Below are positions 32,786-43,689 of a stretch of 64,000 bases of DNA, piece by piece. The translations under genes and the position numbers were made by a program. Within the stretch, counting starts at the first letter, position 1. The number at the start of each line of letters is the position of its first letter. Below the pieces are notes generated by a model that was given only the letters and a program-made list of their open reading frames with translations, did not search any database and was not told the DNA's origin. The stretch is from Platanthera guangdongensis (Eukaryota > Streptophyta > Magnoliopsida > Asparagales > Orchidaceae), in contig CM077165.1 of NCBI GenBank assembly GCA_039583875.1, positions 71,102,757-71,166,756 of the forward strand, given 5' to 3'.

Positions 32786-34828
32786 ATGGGTTCCACTGAG
32801 AATCACAAGGAATTGGGATCCATGAAGTTACCCATATGTAGAAAAGAGATCTTTGGTATCTGGAAGGAAAGGGTGAGACTTTTTATGGAAGCCTCAGACC
32901 CTAGGATTTATATCACAGTAAAGGAAGGGCCATATGTGCCCATGAAGGTATCAGTCTTAGATGCAAATCAGAGAACACCTAAGGATTTCTCTGAAATGAT
33001 AAAGGATGAAATTGTTCTGGCCACTATGGATAAGAGGGCTCAGAACATCATAGTGAGTGCCATAGATGATGCAACTTTTCAGAATCTGATACACTGTAAG
33101 ACAGCTAAAGAAATGTGGTATACTCTTATTGTGTATATGGACGGTTCTGAAGAAGTGAGGCAAGACAGAAAATCCTTGCTAAACCAAGAATATGAAAGTT
33201 TTAGACAAGGTAAGGCTGATAGCATAACTGAGTGCTATAAGAAGTTCTACAGGATTGTGAATGAGCTCATGTCCTATGGCAGAGAGTTCAGTAATTAGGA
33301 ACTCAATGATAAGTTTCTAAGGTCCCTAATAAAAGATTGGGACACCAAGATCTGTGCCATTAGAGAAATGGCTAGGTTAGCAGAAATTCCTCCACCAACA
33401 CTATTTGGGAAACTGCTGTCTTATGAAATGCAGTTAATGGTGAGGAAAGAAGAGGAGAAATCAACAAAAAGTGAACACAAGGAAAGGACAGTGGCCTTCA
33501 AAGTAGAAGCCCCCAGAAAGTACAGGAGTAAGTCACCAACTCCACCTCCAAAAGTAGTTGAGACTGAGTCAGAAGATTCAGAAAGCAGGAAGTCTGAGAG
33601 CAGTGAAAGTGATGAGGACTTTGCTGCCTTTACAAGACATTTCCAGAAATTCTTAAAGAAGAAACAGTGGAGGACAAGGCCTTCTACTTCACAGAGAAAA
33701 GAAGACTATTATCAGGATAAAAAGTCTTCAAAGAAAGACAGGAAAAAGACTAAGTCTAGCAAGGCAACTCTTTCAAAAATAGTATGCTATTGCTGTAATA
33801 GACAAGGTCATGTTGTTGCAGATTGTCCAGAAAAAAGGAAGGAGTCTAGTGACAAGAAAAAGACTCAATATAAGGGCAAGAAGGAGAAGTCTTTTGTTGC
33901 CAAAAAGGACAAGAGCCTGTCAGATATTTCTTCATCAGAAACTGAGTCAGATGCTGAGGCATACATAGGACTGTTTGCTGAGGAAGAAGAAGAAGAGTTC
34001 ATTCAGATCATGAACTCTATATATGAACAAGAGGACAGTCAGAGCCAAGGACTGATGGCATTGACTGAAAGTGACAAAATCCTGGAGCAGCCAGGACCTA
34101 GTAAAGTACAACATTATTCTTTTAGTTCAATTTCTTGTGCCAGTACAGAATCAGATTCATCATCATCAAGTGATGATAGTGCATCTAAGTCCGAAGAGGA
34201 TATTCATCAGTTGATAGATGAATATAAAGTTCTGTTGCAAGCTTATAAGAATAGCAAGTCCCTAGCCAAAAGTCAGGCAAAGGAAATTGCTAATCTCAAA
34301 GCTGCTGCAACTGATTTTGAGAAATTGTTTGATCAAAAGATTAATGAGATAGCTAGACTGAAGCACATAACTGTGATTCAGATGGGAACTATATCATTTA
34401 AGAATGATCAAATCAAGAGTCTGGAGATTAATCTTCAGAAGGATAAAGACTTAGTTGCAAGGTTTTCTAAACCTAAGTCAGTTCTACCCTTAATTGATGA
34501 ATTTGTTCATCACAAAGGTAAAGCTGGACTGGGATTTACTAGACCTGCAAGGACTGTTCAGTCCAAGTCCAAGTCCAAGGGCAAAGCCCCAACTCTCAAC
34601 AAGTCTGCTGTAGATAAAACAGCAAAGAGAGTACCTAAGCAAAGGTACAATAAGTTTGAGTGTTGGTTCTGTGGCAAGGTATGCCACTTTGCAATAGACT
34701 GTTGGCACAATGCTAGTGCCAAAGTGAGTAGCAAACTGCCTGTTGGAAAGCCTGCAGGTAGCTTTGTTAGGATGCAAACTAACCAGTACCAAGGAACCAA
34801 GAATTCTTTGGGTTCTAAGGTTCACTAA
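32786..34828 (+). pseudogene. Element E gag (one premature stop)
   Basis: Gag packages the element RNA. The start is ATG 32786 in a good context (ACCATGG). A UBN2-type core lies in residues 20-190. A TAG at 33296-33298 interrupts the otherwise open 680-codon frame and fits a CAG change. Zinc knuckle 1 is CYCCNRQGHVVADC (about 33787); knuckle 2 is CWFCGKVCHFAIDC (about 34663), with Cys where Gly is usual. Between them lies a Ser/Glu-rich and coiled-coil stretch (about 34200-34480). The gag stop TAA 34826-34828 is followed in the same frame by pol. Confidence 0.9.
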
Positions 34829-34834
34829 TCTGTT

Positions 34835-37800
34835 TTGCAGGTAAGTCCAAGTGGCCATGCCCCAATATGGTACTTGGACAGTGGATGTTCCAGACATATG
34901 ACTGGAACAAGGGAATTGCTAAAGGACTACACTCCAATCAAAGATGGTCCTAAAGTTACCTTTGGTGGTTCTGAAAAAGGAATCACCAAAGGGTTTGGTA
35001 ACATTTCTAGTAACTTAGTTACCATTACTCAAGTGGCTTATGTTAAAGGTTTGAAACACAACCTAATTAGTATAAGTCAATTAAGTGATGTAGGATATGA
35101 CATCTCATTTGTTAAGGATGGTTGTCATATCAAGAGATCAAATGATCAAGACATCATTTTGACAGGTTATAGAAAGAGGAATGTCGACTGCCTAGACATT
35201 ATGTGTGAGACCAATGGTTCTCAAGTATGTCTTGTAGCTGATGAGACAGTCTCCCATTGTGTCAAATGGCACAAGAGGCTAGCCCGTCTAAACTACAAGA
35301 CAATTGGCAAACTCTTTAGTAAAGAGTTAGTGAGGAATGGTCCTCAAGTTAAGTGTATTAAAGATGGTATTTACTCAGCTTGTCAAAAGGGCAAGTAGAC
35401 TAGATCCACCTTTAGAAGCATAGAAAACAAAGATGCTGTGAGGTGTTTATACCTCTTGCATATGGATCTCTTTGGTCCAATGCAAGTTCACAGCCTAGGT
35501 AGGAAGGTCTATACCTTTGTAGTTGTAGATCACTACTCAAGGTTTTCCTGGGTGTTCTTTCTTAGACAGAAATCTGAAACACTCAATGTCTTCTATAGCT
35601 TTGTTAGACAAATTCAGAATGAACTAAATAGTACAGTGGTCAAAATAAGAAGTGACCATGGTACTGAGTTTCAGTCTGATAGCATGACAAAACTATGTGA
35701 AGAATTTGGGATATTTCAAGAGTTTTCTTCACCAAGGACACCTCAGCAAAATGACATTGCTGAGAGGAAAAATAGAACCTTGATTGAGGCTGGTAGGACC
35801 CTATTAAGTGATACATCACTACCAGAATACTTCTGGGCTGACGCAGTCAATACTGCATGCCATGTTATTAATAGGGCTACCATAACTAAAAGTCTCAACA
35901 AGACCCCCTATGAGGTTGTGAAAGGCAGGAAACCAAACCTATCTTACTTCAGGATCTTTGGTTGTAAGTGCTTCATACTTAACAATGGAAAGTCTTACTT
36001 AACTAAGTTTGCTGCCAAGTCCCAAGAGGGAATTTTTGTTGGGTACAACAACAACAGTAAGGCTTATATAGTCTACAACTTATCTACACAAGTTGTAGAA
36101 GAGACTATACATGTAGTATTTGATGAAACTAGGCTTATTAACAATGAGTTATCTAGTAGTGTATGCAGCCCCACAGGTATAACTGAGAAGTTGAACAAGC
36201 TCACTATTGAAGAAAGACCTACTGCAAGACAGCAAGTAGAAGACAGTGGCTGTTGTCCAGGGGGAGTACTACATGTACCAAATGCAGAAGAAGTACAAGG
36301 AGTACAACAAGATGAAGAAGTTGAAGAAGTTCAACCTGAAGTCAGGATGCCTCCAGCCAATAGGCATCTAAGAGATCATCCAGCTGAACAAATCATTGGT
36401 GATCCAAGACAAGGGGTACAAACAAGGAGCAGAAATCTGAATGCAGCAATCTACTCCAGTTTTCTATCCCAAGTTGAACTAAAGAAGTTTGAAGAAGCCA
36501 TCCTAGACCCTCATTGGATTGAGGCAATGCAAGAAGAGCTGAATCAGTTCAAGAGATGCAAGGTCTGGGATCTTGTTCCTAAACCTAAAGAGCACAACAT
36601 AATTGGGACCAAGTGGATCTATAGGAACAAGATGGATGAACATGGAGTCATCATTAAGAACAAAGCAAGATTGGTTGCTAAAGGATATAGGCAGGAAGAA
36701 GGTATTGATTTTGATCAAACCTTTGCTCCAGTAGCCAGACTGGAAGACATAAGGATGTTCCTGGCCTATGCAACCTTTCAAGGATTTAAAGTTTACCAAA
36801 TGGATATCAAGTCAGCATTTCTGAATGGTAATCTTAAAGAGGAAGTCTATGTGGAACAGCCATCAGGTTTTGTTGATTCAACTCTACCTAATCATGTCTA
36901 TAGACTTAGGAAAGCTTTATATGGGTTAAAGCAAGCCCCTAGGGCTTGGTATGAAACCCTGTCTAGTTTCCTCATTGAGAATAAATTCACAAGGGGGAAA
37001 ATAGACAAGACACTATTCCTTAGGGAATCTAGAGGCAAAGTAATACTAGTCCAAATATATGTAGATGACATTATATTTGGGTCTACTGAAAGTAGCCTTT
37101 GCAAAAAGTTTGCAAAACTAATGCAAGGTCAATTTGAGATGAGTAGTATGGGAGAGCTAAAGTTCTTCTTGGGTCTCCAAGTAAGACAGACTGAGAATGG
37201 ATTATCCATATGTCAGTCCAAGTTCACCCTAGAACTCATAAGGAAGTATGGTATGGATTCATGCAGTACCATGAAGACTCCTATGGGGTCAAGTATGTCT
37301 CTTAGCAAGGATGATGCAGGGAAACCTGTAGATGAGTCTTTGTATAGAGGGATAGTTGGCTCCCTACTATATTTGACTGCAAGTAGACCAGATATCATGT
37401 ATGCTACATGTGTCTGTGCAAGGTACCAAGCGTGCCCTAAAGAGTCTCATTTGACAGCAGTCAAAAGAATATTGAGATATCTAAAGGGCACTCCTTATCT
37501 AGGCCTCTGGTACCCTAGGAATGGGGATTTTGAACTAACAGGTTATTCAGATGCAGACTTTGCAGGGTGCAAAGAAGACAGAAAAAGCACAACTGGAACC
37601 TGTCAATTCCTAGGTGGAAGACTGATTTCATGGAGTAGCAAGAAGCAAACAAGTGTGGCTATCTCCACTGTAGAGTCAGAATATGTGGCTGCAGGAAGTT
37701 GCTGTGCTCAACTTCTGTGGATACAACATCAGCTTGAGGATTATGGATTTCAGGTAAGTAGAACTCCACTCTTTTGTGATTCTACAAGTGCTATATCAAT

Positions 37801-38001
37801 TGCACATAACCCTGTTTCTCATAGTAGAACTAAACATATTGAAATAAAATATCATTTTTTAGGGAGCATGTAGAGAAAGAAGATATTTTACTGGAATATG
37901 TTAAAACTGATAATCAATTAGCTGATATGTATACTAAGCCCCTAGAAGAAACTAAGTTCAATAGGTTTAAAATTGAACTAGGAATGATAAACTTAGAATA
38001 A
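34835..38001 (+). pseudogene. pol: Element E pol (protease, integrase, RT, RNase H)
   Basis: Pol continues in the gag frame after the TAA. Protease: LDSGCSRHM (about 34874). Integrase: MDLFGP (about 35462), IRSDHGTEF (about 35647) and [13 protein letters not shown] (about 35761). Reverse transcriptase has YVDD at 37058-37069. RNase H has SDADFAGC (about 37548). Lesions are a TAG at 35396-35398, fitting CAG, and a one-base loss in a T-run near 37855-37860, after which the conserved C-terminus runs in another frame to TAA 37999-38001. Otherwise it is well preserved. Confidence 0.92.
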
Positions 38002-38027
38002 GTTTATAAAAATGGCTAAGTAAAAAG

Positions 38028-38470
38028 GTGTCGACACACAGAGATCTCTGTGTCGACACAGAAAAGTGGTGTCGACACTTCAGTGAAAAGGTGTCGACAC
38101 ATCTAGGAAGTTGGTGTCGACACTTCAGAATATTAGTGTCGACACATGACAAGTAGGTGTCGACACATCCAAGGTGGTGTCGACACTTAAGTTTTACTCA
38201 GAATTATCTAAGTAAAGTCTCGACTAAATGTCGAGTTATGTGGTGTCGACACATAAACAAGTGTCGACACATATAATCTGTTGACTAAACTTGTATCGAC
38301 ACTTATGTGTCGAGACATTATAAGTCAGTGTCGACACTTATCGCCAGTGTCGACACAATTTAAGTTAGCAGCCCGCCTTTTCATCTTCAAACCTAGAAAG
38401 GTATAAATAGGATTTTGCCTTAGTCTGTCGACACGCTTTCAAAAGTTTCGAGACCAAAACTTGTGTGTCG
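38028..38470 (+). repeat. E pol-ORF3 spacer array of GTGTCGACAC
   Basis: About 12-13 copies of the same 10-bp palindrome as in the E LTRs, in the 0.5 kb between the pol stop and ORF3. The surrounding words differ from the LTR array, so it is not a recent copy of it. A TATA box follows within the array's distal end. Confidence 0.93.
38402..38411 (+). promoter_or_regulatory. Candidate internal promoter TATA box for E ORF3
   Basis: TATAAATAGG, identical to the LTR TATA box and 98 bp upstream of the ORF3 ATG. A pyrimidine-rich acceptor-like TTCTCTCAG ends at 38488, so a spliced mRNA is an alternative. Confidence 0.55.
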
Positions 38471-38508
38471 ACACCTCTCTTCTCTCAGTTCAAATTCTTC
38501 AAACCCTA

Positions 38509-41355
38509 ATGGCGCCAAAGCTCGAGGAGAACGTCAACAAAGGGTATGAACTGGTGCGTGACGCATTTGGTGACGCCGACCAAGAAATCAAGACTGTGAT
38601 AACCCTAGTTGCAGACTCAGGGTTGGAATTTCTTGTTTCTGAACCCACAAAGATCTGGAAGAAGGAAGTCTTGGAATTCCTCAATGGAGCTGAAGTGGAC
38701 GAATCTGGATACAAGATCAAATCCAGAGTCCATGGTGAAAAGGTGAAGGTGTCACCAAAAAGTTTGAGGAAAATCTTTCAGTTACCAAGAACCAAGGAAG
38801 AAGAAGAGGTTACATCTTCCAGGACCAGAGATGCATTGGCATAGTGTGGTCTGGATTCTAAGATGAAGATTGGTTCAGTTTTCAATAGAAAAGGAATGAA
38901 CAGTCAAGAGAAATTCCTGTCAGAAATTGTAGGCAAAGTAATCTTAAGCAAACCAGGAGGGCATGATAGGGTATCTGCCCATATATTCAGCATTATGACC
39001 AGGATAATCTTCAATCTGAAAACTGACTGGTCTGTAGTGATCTTTGAGAAGATCAAGGAAAGCCTGAAGAAGCCCAACTTGGGCAGGATCTTAAGTCTAT
39101 ACCTTGCTGGAAGTATTCCAGAGGTAATGAGTCAAGCTACTGGTAGTAAAATCAACCACATGAGAAGAATGGACATGAGGATCTTCTCCAGATGGGACAG
39201 GGTGTTGTCTAAGGAGATGTCAACCCCTGAGAAGATAATTCCTGAGAAAGTATCACCTCAACAGAAGAAGAGGAAAATTGCTCCAGTGGCACAGGTTTCC
39301 TCTAGCAGCTCTGGTAGTGAAGAGCAAGTGGTCTTCACACCTGATGAGAATGAGGAAGGAACTACTGTAAAGTCTCCAGCTCCTCAAGATGTTGCTGAAA
39401 TCCAGGGGGAGCTACCTCAAGCTAGCCCCATACACAAGGATCACATCCAGGGGGAGCCACTAGTTGTGGAAGAGCCCACTCCTCTTGAGAGTGAGCAAGC
39501 TACAAATATCATCCTTGAGGTAATCTCTGAGCTTAACGCTTTAGATTTCCTTAAAATGGATACTGTTTTATCTGATTCATTAGTTAATGTTAATCAGCAA
39601 ACTCAGCTGGATAGCCAACTCCCAGATGTTATCATGGAAGACACATCTGTTGAAGTTCAAGTAGTTACAGATCCAGTGATAAATGAGCCAAGAATTTCTC
39701 CAGCCCATTCTCCACAAGAAATTACAATGGAAGATTTATTTCTTAACCTGGATCAAGAAGATTTTGACAAGGAAACTACTGCTGCTGAGGGGGAGACTGC
39801 TCCAGTTGAGGGGGAGCAAATGCCAATTCATGACGAACCTGCAAGGCAAGAGACTGAGAAGGCACCAGATGTGCAGAAGGAGATTCCCTCTAGCCCTAAG
39901 GAGAGGGTAGAAATTGCTAGCTCCTCAGCTTCTGAAGATGAGGAGGCAGCAAGAGCTAAGAAGAAGAAATTTCAAGTATTCAAGAGAAGAAGCCAGAGTT
40001 ATAAGAAGGCTTTGCAAACTATTGCACCACAGCCTATATCACAGCCAGCTCCAACTATTTATTATAGTGCTTTAATGGTTGCACTGCAAATTAAACTTGA
40101 TGAGCACAGGCAGGCCATTGAAAAGTATGTGGATGAAGGGCCGAAATCATTGCAGTTTGATCTGGCCCAGGATATAAAGTCTATAAGATTTGAAATGAAT
40201 CTTAATAAGAAGGAAATGACAGACTGCTTCCACAAGGGAGGCAATGCAGTGGTGTACTTGGCTACACATCAGGAGAAGATAAAGTCTCAAGTAGATGCCA
40301 TTGCACTGAAGCAAGGATATGTACTTGAAAATCAGATTAGGATGAATGATAATTTGACTGCATCTCACAATGCCATAGTCACAGAGATGAAGAATCTAGC
40401 TGCAGGGCAGACTCCAGCTACAGCAAAAGCAGATTTTGACAAAGTATTCCAAGAAGAAATAACTGTTGTTAAGACTGCCATTCAAGACTCTCAAAAGTTG
40501 ATAACTGACAAACTCCAAAGGTTAAAACATTTCTTTAAAGATGGATTTAATTATTTGGATAATCAAGTGAGATTTCAGAAAGATGATGTCAGAGATCATA
40601 TAGAAAGAGAAGTCATAAAGGGGGAGAGAGTGTTAGTCAACGCCAGCTCTGATCATGCTAAGTAGATATCTAATTCTATCAGAGCAACTCTTGGATATCC
40701 TCCTCTTTGTGATGATGATAATGTTGCAGAATCTGGAATACATCCTGCCTATCTTGTAGGTGAGCAACCTGAAGTGGCTCAAGTAATCTACCCTCCTCCA
40801 GATTTTGATATGATTCATGCTGACATACCGTCCATGTATAGCCCACCTGGGGGTAAGGATAATGTCATCATAGAAAAGGTAGTCCAGCCAATCTCTGAAG
40901 CTATGCAAGAAGCTATGCAGAAAGAAGAAGAAACTAGATTGCCTAAGAAGAGGTTCAGGGAGCAAGCTGAACAAAGACCTGACTTTGAGCAGTGGAGCCC
41001 CACCTCTAGGAACATTATTTTGACTGCCTGGAAAGCTGCAAAAGATAATGTGCAAGACAAGAACAAGTGGTTTTCTGAGGTTGAATGGAGAAAGCATGAG
41101 ACAAGGCAGGAGGCTATAGTCCAATACAGAAGAAAGGCTAAGATGGGAAAGCTACCTCCTACTGCCCAGGAGCCTAGCAAGTACTTTCCCAATCCTTATC
41201 ATTATTTTGAAAGGCAAAAGATCAAAGCTGAAGAGCTTAAGAAGAAGGAGCTGAAAGGGAAGAAGCCTACTGAAATTGAAGATGCTGAAGCCCCTGTGCA
41301 AGCAAGGATAAAACCTGGAAAAGGGATAGTGATCATAGATGCTGATCAAGAATAG
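38509..41355 (+). pseudogene. Element E ORF3 (Sirevirus third ORF, two stops)
   Basis: A 948-codon frame from ATG 38509 to TAG 41353, interrupted only by TAG 38842-38844 and TAG 40663-40665. The N-terminal 110 residues resemble domains found in other plant retrotransposon third ORFs. Residues about 130-205 (KFLSEIVGKVIL to GRILSLYL) are shared with F and G. The middle is acidic, Ser/Pro-rich. Basic nuclear-signal-like patches lie near residue 253 (KKRK) and 482 (KKKK...KRR). Residues about 520-720 look like coiled coil. The C-terminus is Lys-rich. I see no signal peptide or membrane span, so the usual envelope-like label is not supported here; the function is unknown. Confidence 0.85.
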
Positions 41356-41631
41356 CATAGAAATTTTCTTAAGTTTACTATGAACTCTTTTGTTGTAAAG
41401 CATTTTGTAAACTTTAGAATTATGAATATGACAAGCTATTAGAACAATATCTGTGTGATAAATTTGTTGTGTAATAAATTTGTTTCATAATTATTCTGTG
41501 ATGATGTCTATGTATACATGTGTGATTGATACATGTTTATGTTTGCCCTGCTATATATAATCCTGCTTTACATCATTTTGTAATTTTATTATGAATGGTG
41601 TATATCATTGACTAAGGGTTATGACTTCTCC

Positions 41632-41645
41632 AAATAGGGGGAGAT
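41632..41645 (+). promoter_or_regulatory. E polypurine tract
   Basis: AAATAGGGGGAGAT directly before the 3' LTR; element G has the same tract at its 3' LTR. Confidence 0.85.
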
Positions 41646-43684
41646 TGTTGGGTACATTGGTTCAAATGTACCTGATTTGAAGAAGCCTCACCCAACTCAA
41701 TGATATACATCAAAATGTATTTGATGTGTTTTGAGTTTACTTGTGCAGGTTAAGTATTTGCAGGAAAGAAGAAAAAGTTTCTAAGTCCATGTGTCGACAC
41801 CCAGAGGGAAAGTGTCGACACTTAATAAGACTTGTGTCGACACCCAAGCAAGCAGTGTCGACACTTGGAGTCATTGTGTCGACACCAGGGATGCTGATTC
41901 GACACCAGACAGAAAGTGTCGACACAAGGAGCTGTGTCGACACTCAATGAAGAAGAGTGCAGTGAAGCAGTGTCGACACTTAGCAGTTGTGTCGACACCC
42001 AGAGAAACTGTGTCTACATCAGTAAGTGTCGACACGTGGAGGCTGTGTCGACACTCAGCAAAAGTCAGCAGAGACTAAGTATAAGTGTCGACACCCAGAA
42101 CAATGTGTCGACACACAACAGAAGAGTCAACACTAGAAGAAAGTTTCGACACAAGAAAGAATGTGTCGACACTCAGCGAAGACTCAACACTTGAAGAAAG
42201 TGTCGACACAAGGAGCTGTGTCGACACTTAGCAAAGAACAGCAAAGTTCAACAAAATATTCTAAGTACAAGTGTCGACACCAAGGGAATGTGTCGACACT
42301 CAGCCAGAGTCTCGACAGAAGAAGAATGTGTCGACACAAGGAGCTGTGTCGACACTCAATAAGTATAAACACTGAAGACATGTGTCGACACCAAGAAGCA
42401 GTGTCGACACTTAACAGATTCAACACATGAAGATGTGTCGACACAAAGGTGTTGTGTCGACACTTAGAAGAATTCAGCAAAATACTGAAGTACAAGTACT
42501 TGTGTCGACACTCAATTTCAGTGTCGAAACATGAAGAAGAAACAGTGTCGCGATATAAAATCTACAACACAAAGAGTTGTGTCGACACCTTGTAGACTAG
42601 TGTCGACACTTAGACAACCTGTGTCGACACTTGATCTATAAGTGTCGACACTTAAAGACAGATAGTCTCGACACTTCTAGACAGTTACAGAATTTTCAAG
42701 AACTGACTGGATGACTTGACAGCTGCCATTTCAGCCGGTCTACAGCACCTGTCAGAGTTGTCAGAAATCAGTTATGGACCGGACCAGCCGGTTACCATGA
42801 AGAAGGCCTATAAATAGGCTTATACAGTCTACAGAAACTGTTGTTGAGGAGATCAATTGAACACAAGTACAAGTGATCAATATACAAAGAAGATCTTGCT
42901 ATTCCTTGAAGAATCAAGTGCAGATCTAAGAAGTTGGAGAGAGAGAGCTCCATCCAAGAAATCAGTTATTGGAACCAGACTGAGAAGAAGGGTTCAGATT
43001 TATTCTGAATCTTAAGTAGTAGAGATCACAGATCAACTGTAGAAGGAGTCAATCTTATTGAGTTCTACATTCAAGAAGCTTTGAAGAAAGCCAAGTCAGA
43101 TTGATTTCAGCTGTGTTCTTCCAAGAACTCATCAAGAAACTCACAACTCTCCTCTCTTGTCTCTGAGTTGCTGAGTTAATATTATTGTATTCATATTTTC
43201 TTGTAGGATCCTTTGGATCTGAGTCTTGTAAGCCTGTAATTATAAAGGCTGAGTGTAGGAGATCTAAATCTCTGAGTGTAGGCCTTGGTGGCTGAGTGTA
43301 GGCCTTGGTGGCTGAGTGTAGGCCTTGGTGGATGAGTGTAGGCCTTGGTGGCTGAGTGTAAGCTTTGTGAAGAAGCTGAGTTGTAGGGCCTTGGTCCTGA
43401 GGTGTAGGAACCTATTTTGGGTTCTGAGATAGTGGAGAAGTTGGGCCGAATCTAGTACACTGCTAGATAGGCGAAGGGGGAAAGTGGATGTACCCAAACC
43501 TTGGGGAACCACTATAAAACTGTGTGTCTACTGTGTGTTGTGGTTTGCTGTGATTGCTGTGTGATTGCTGTGCAAAAGTAGATATAAATCTGTGTTAGAA
43601 ACTGATTGCTACCATAAAAAGTTAAAAAGATTCAAGTCACCTATTCACCCCCCCCCTCTAGGTGTTTAGGTACAATATCTTTCA
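41646..43684 (+). repeat. Element E 3' LTR
   Basis: 2039 bp, with the palindrome array at 41790-42680, TATA box at 42809 and minisatellite at 43264-43360. Roughly 45 differences from the 5' LTR by eye. Confidence 0.96.
41790..42680 (+). repeat. E 3' LTR array of GTGTCGACAC palindromes
   Basis: Same layout as in the 5' LTR. Individual palindromes have decayed independently (for example intact at 42106 where the 5' copy is GTGTTGACAC). Confidence 0.95.
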
Positions 43685-43689
43685 GCATC
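43685..43689. other. Target site duplication of element E, right copy
   Basis: GCATC, matching 30633-30637. Confidence 0.96.

Larger units (their letters stand above)
30638..43684 (+). mobile_element. Element E (Sirevirus, Ty1/copia, Maximus/SIRE type)
   Basis: A complete 13.0-kb element: LTRs of 2043 and 2039 bp, initiator-Met PBS, gag, pol, a 0.5-kb spacer with its own motif array and TATA box, a 948-codon ORF3, a polypurine tract and a GCATC duplication. Long length, two-knuckle gag and a third ORF after pol place it with Sireviruses. The LTRs differ by roughly 2% by eye. Confidence 0.95.

Noticed and set aside
34758..34840. An 83-nt intron at the end of E gag (CAGGTAGC to TTTTGCAG) that would bypass the gag stop
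   Set aside because: Its removal would not place gag in the pol frame, and gag and pol are already in one frame.
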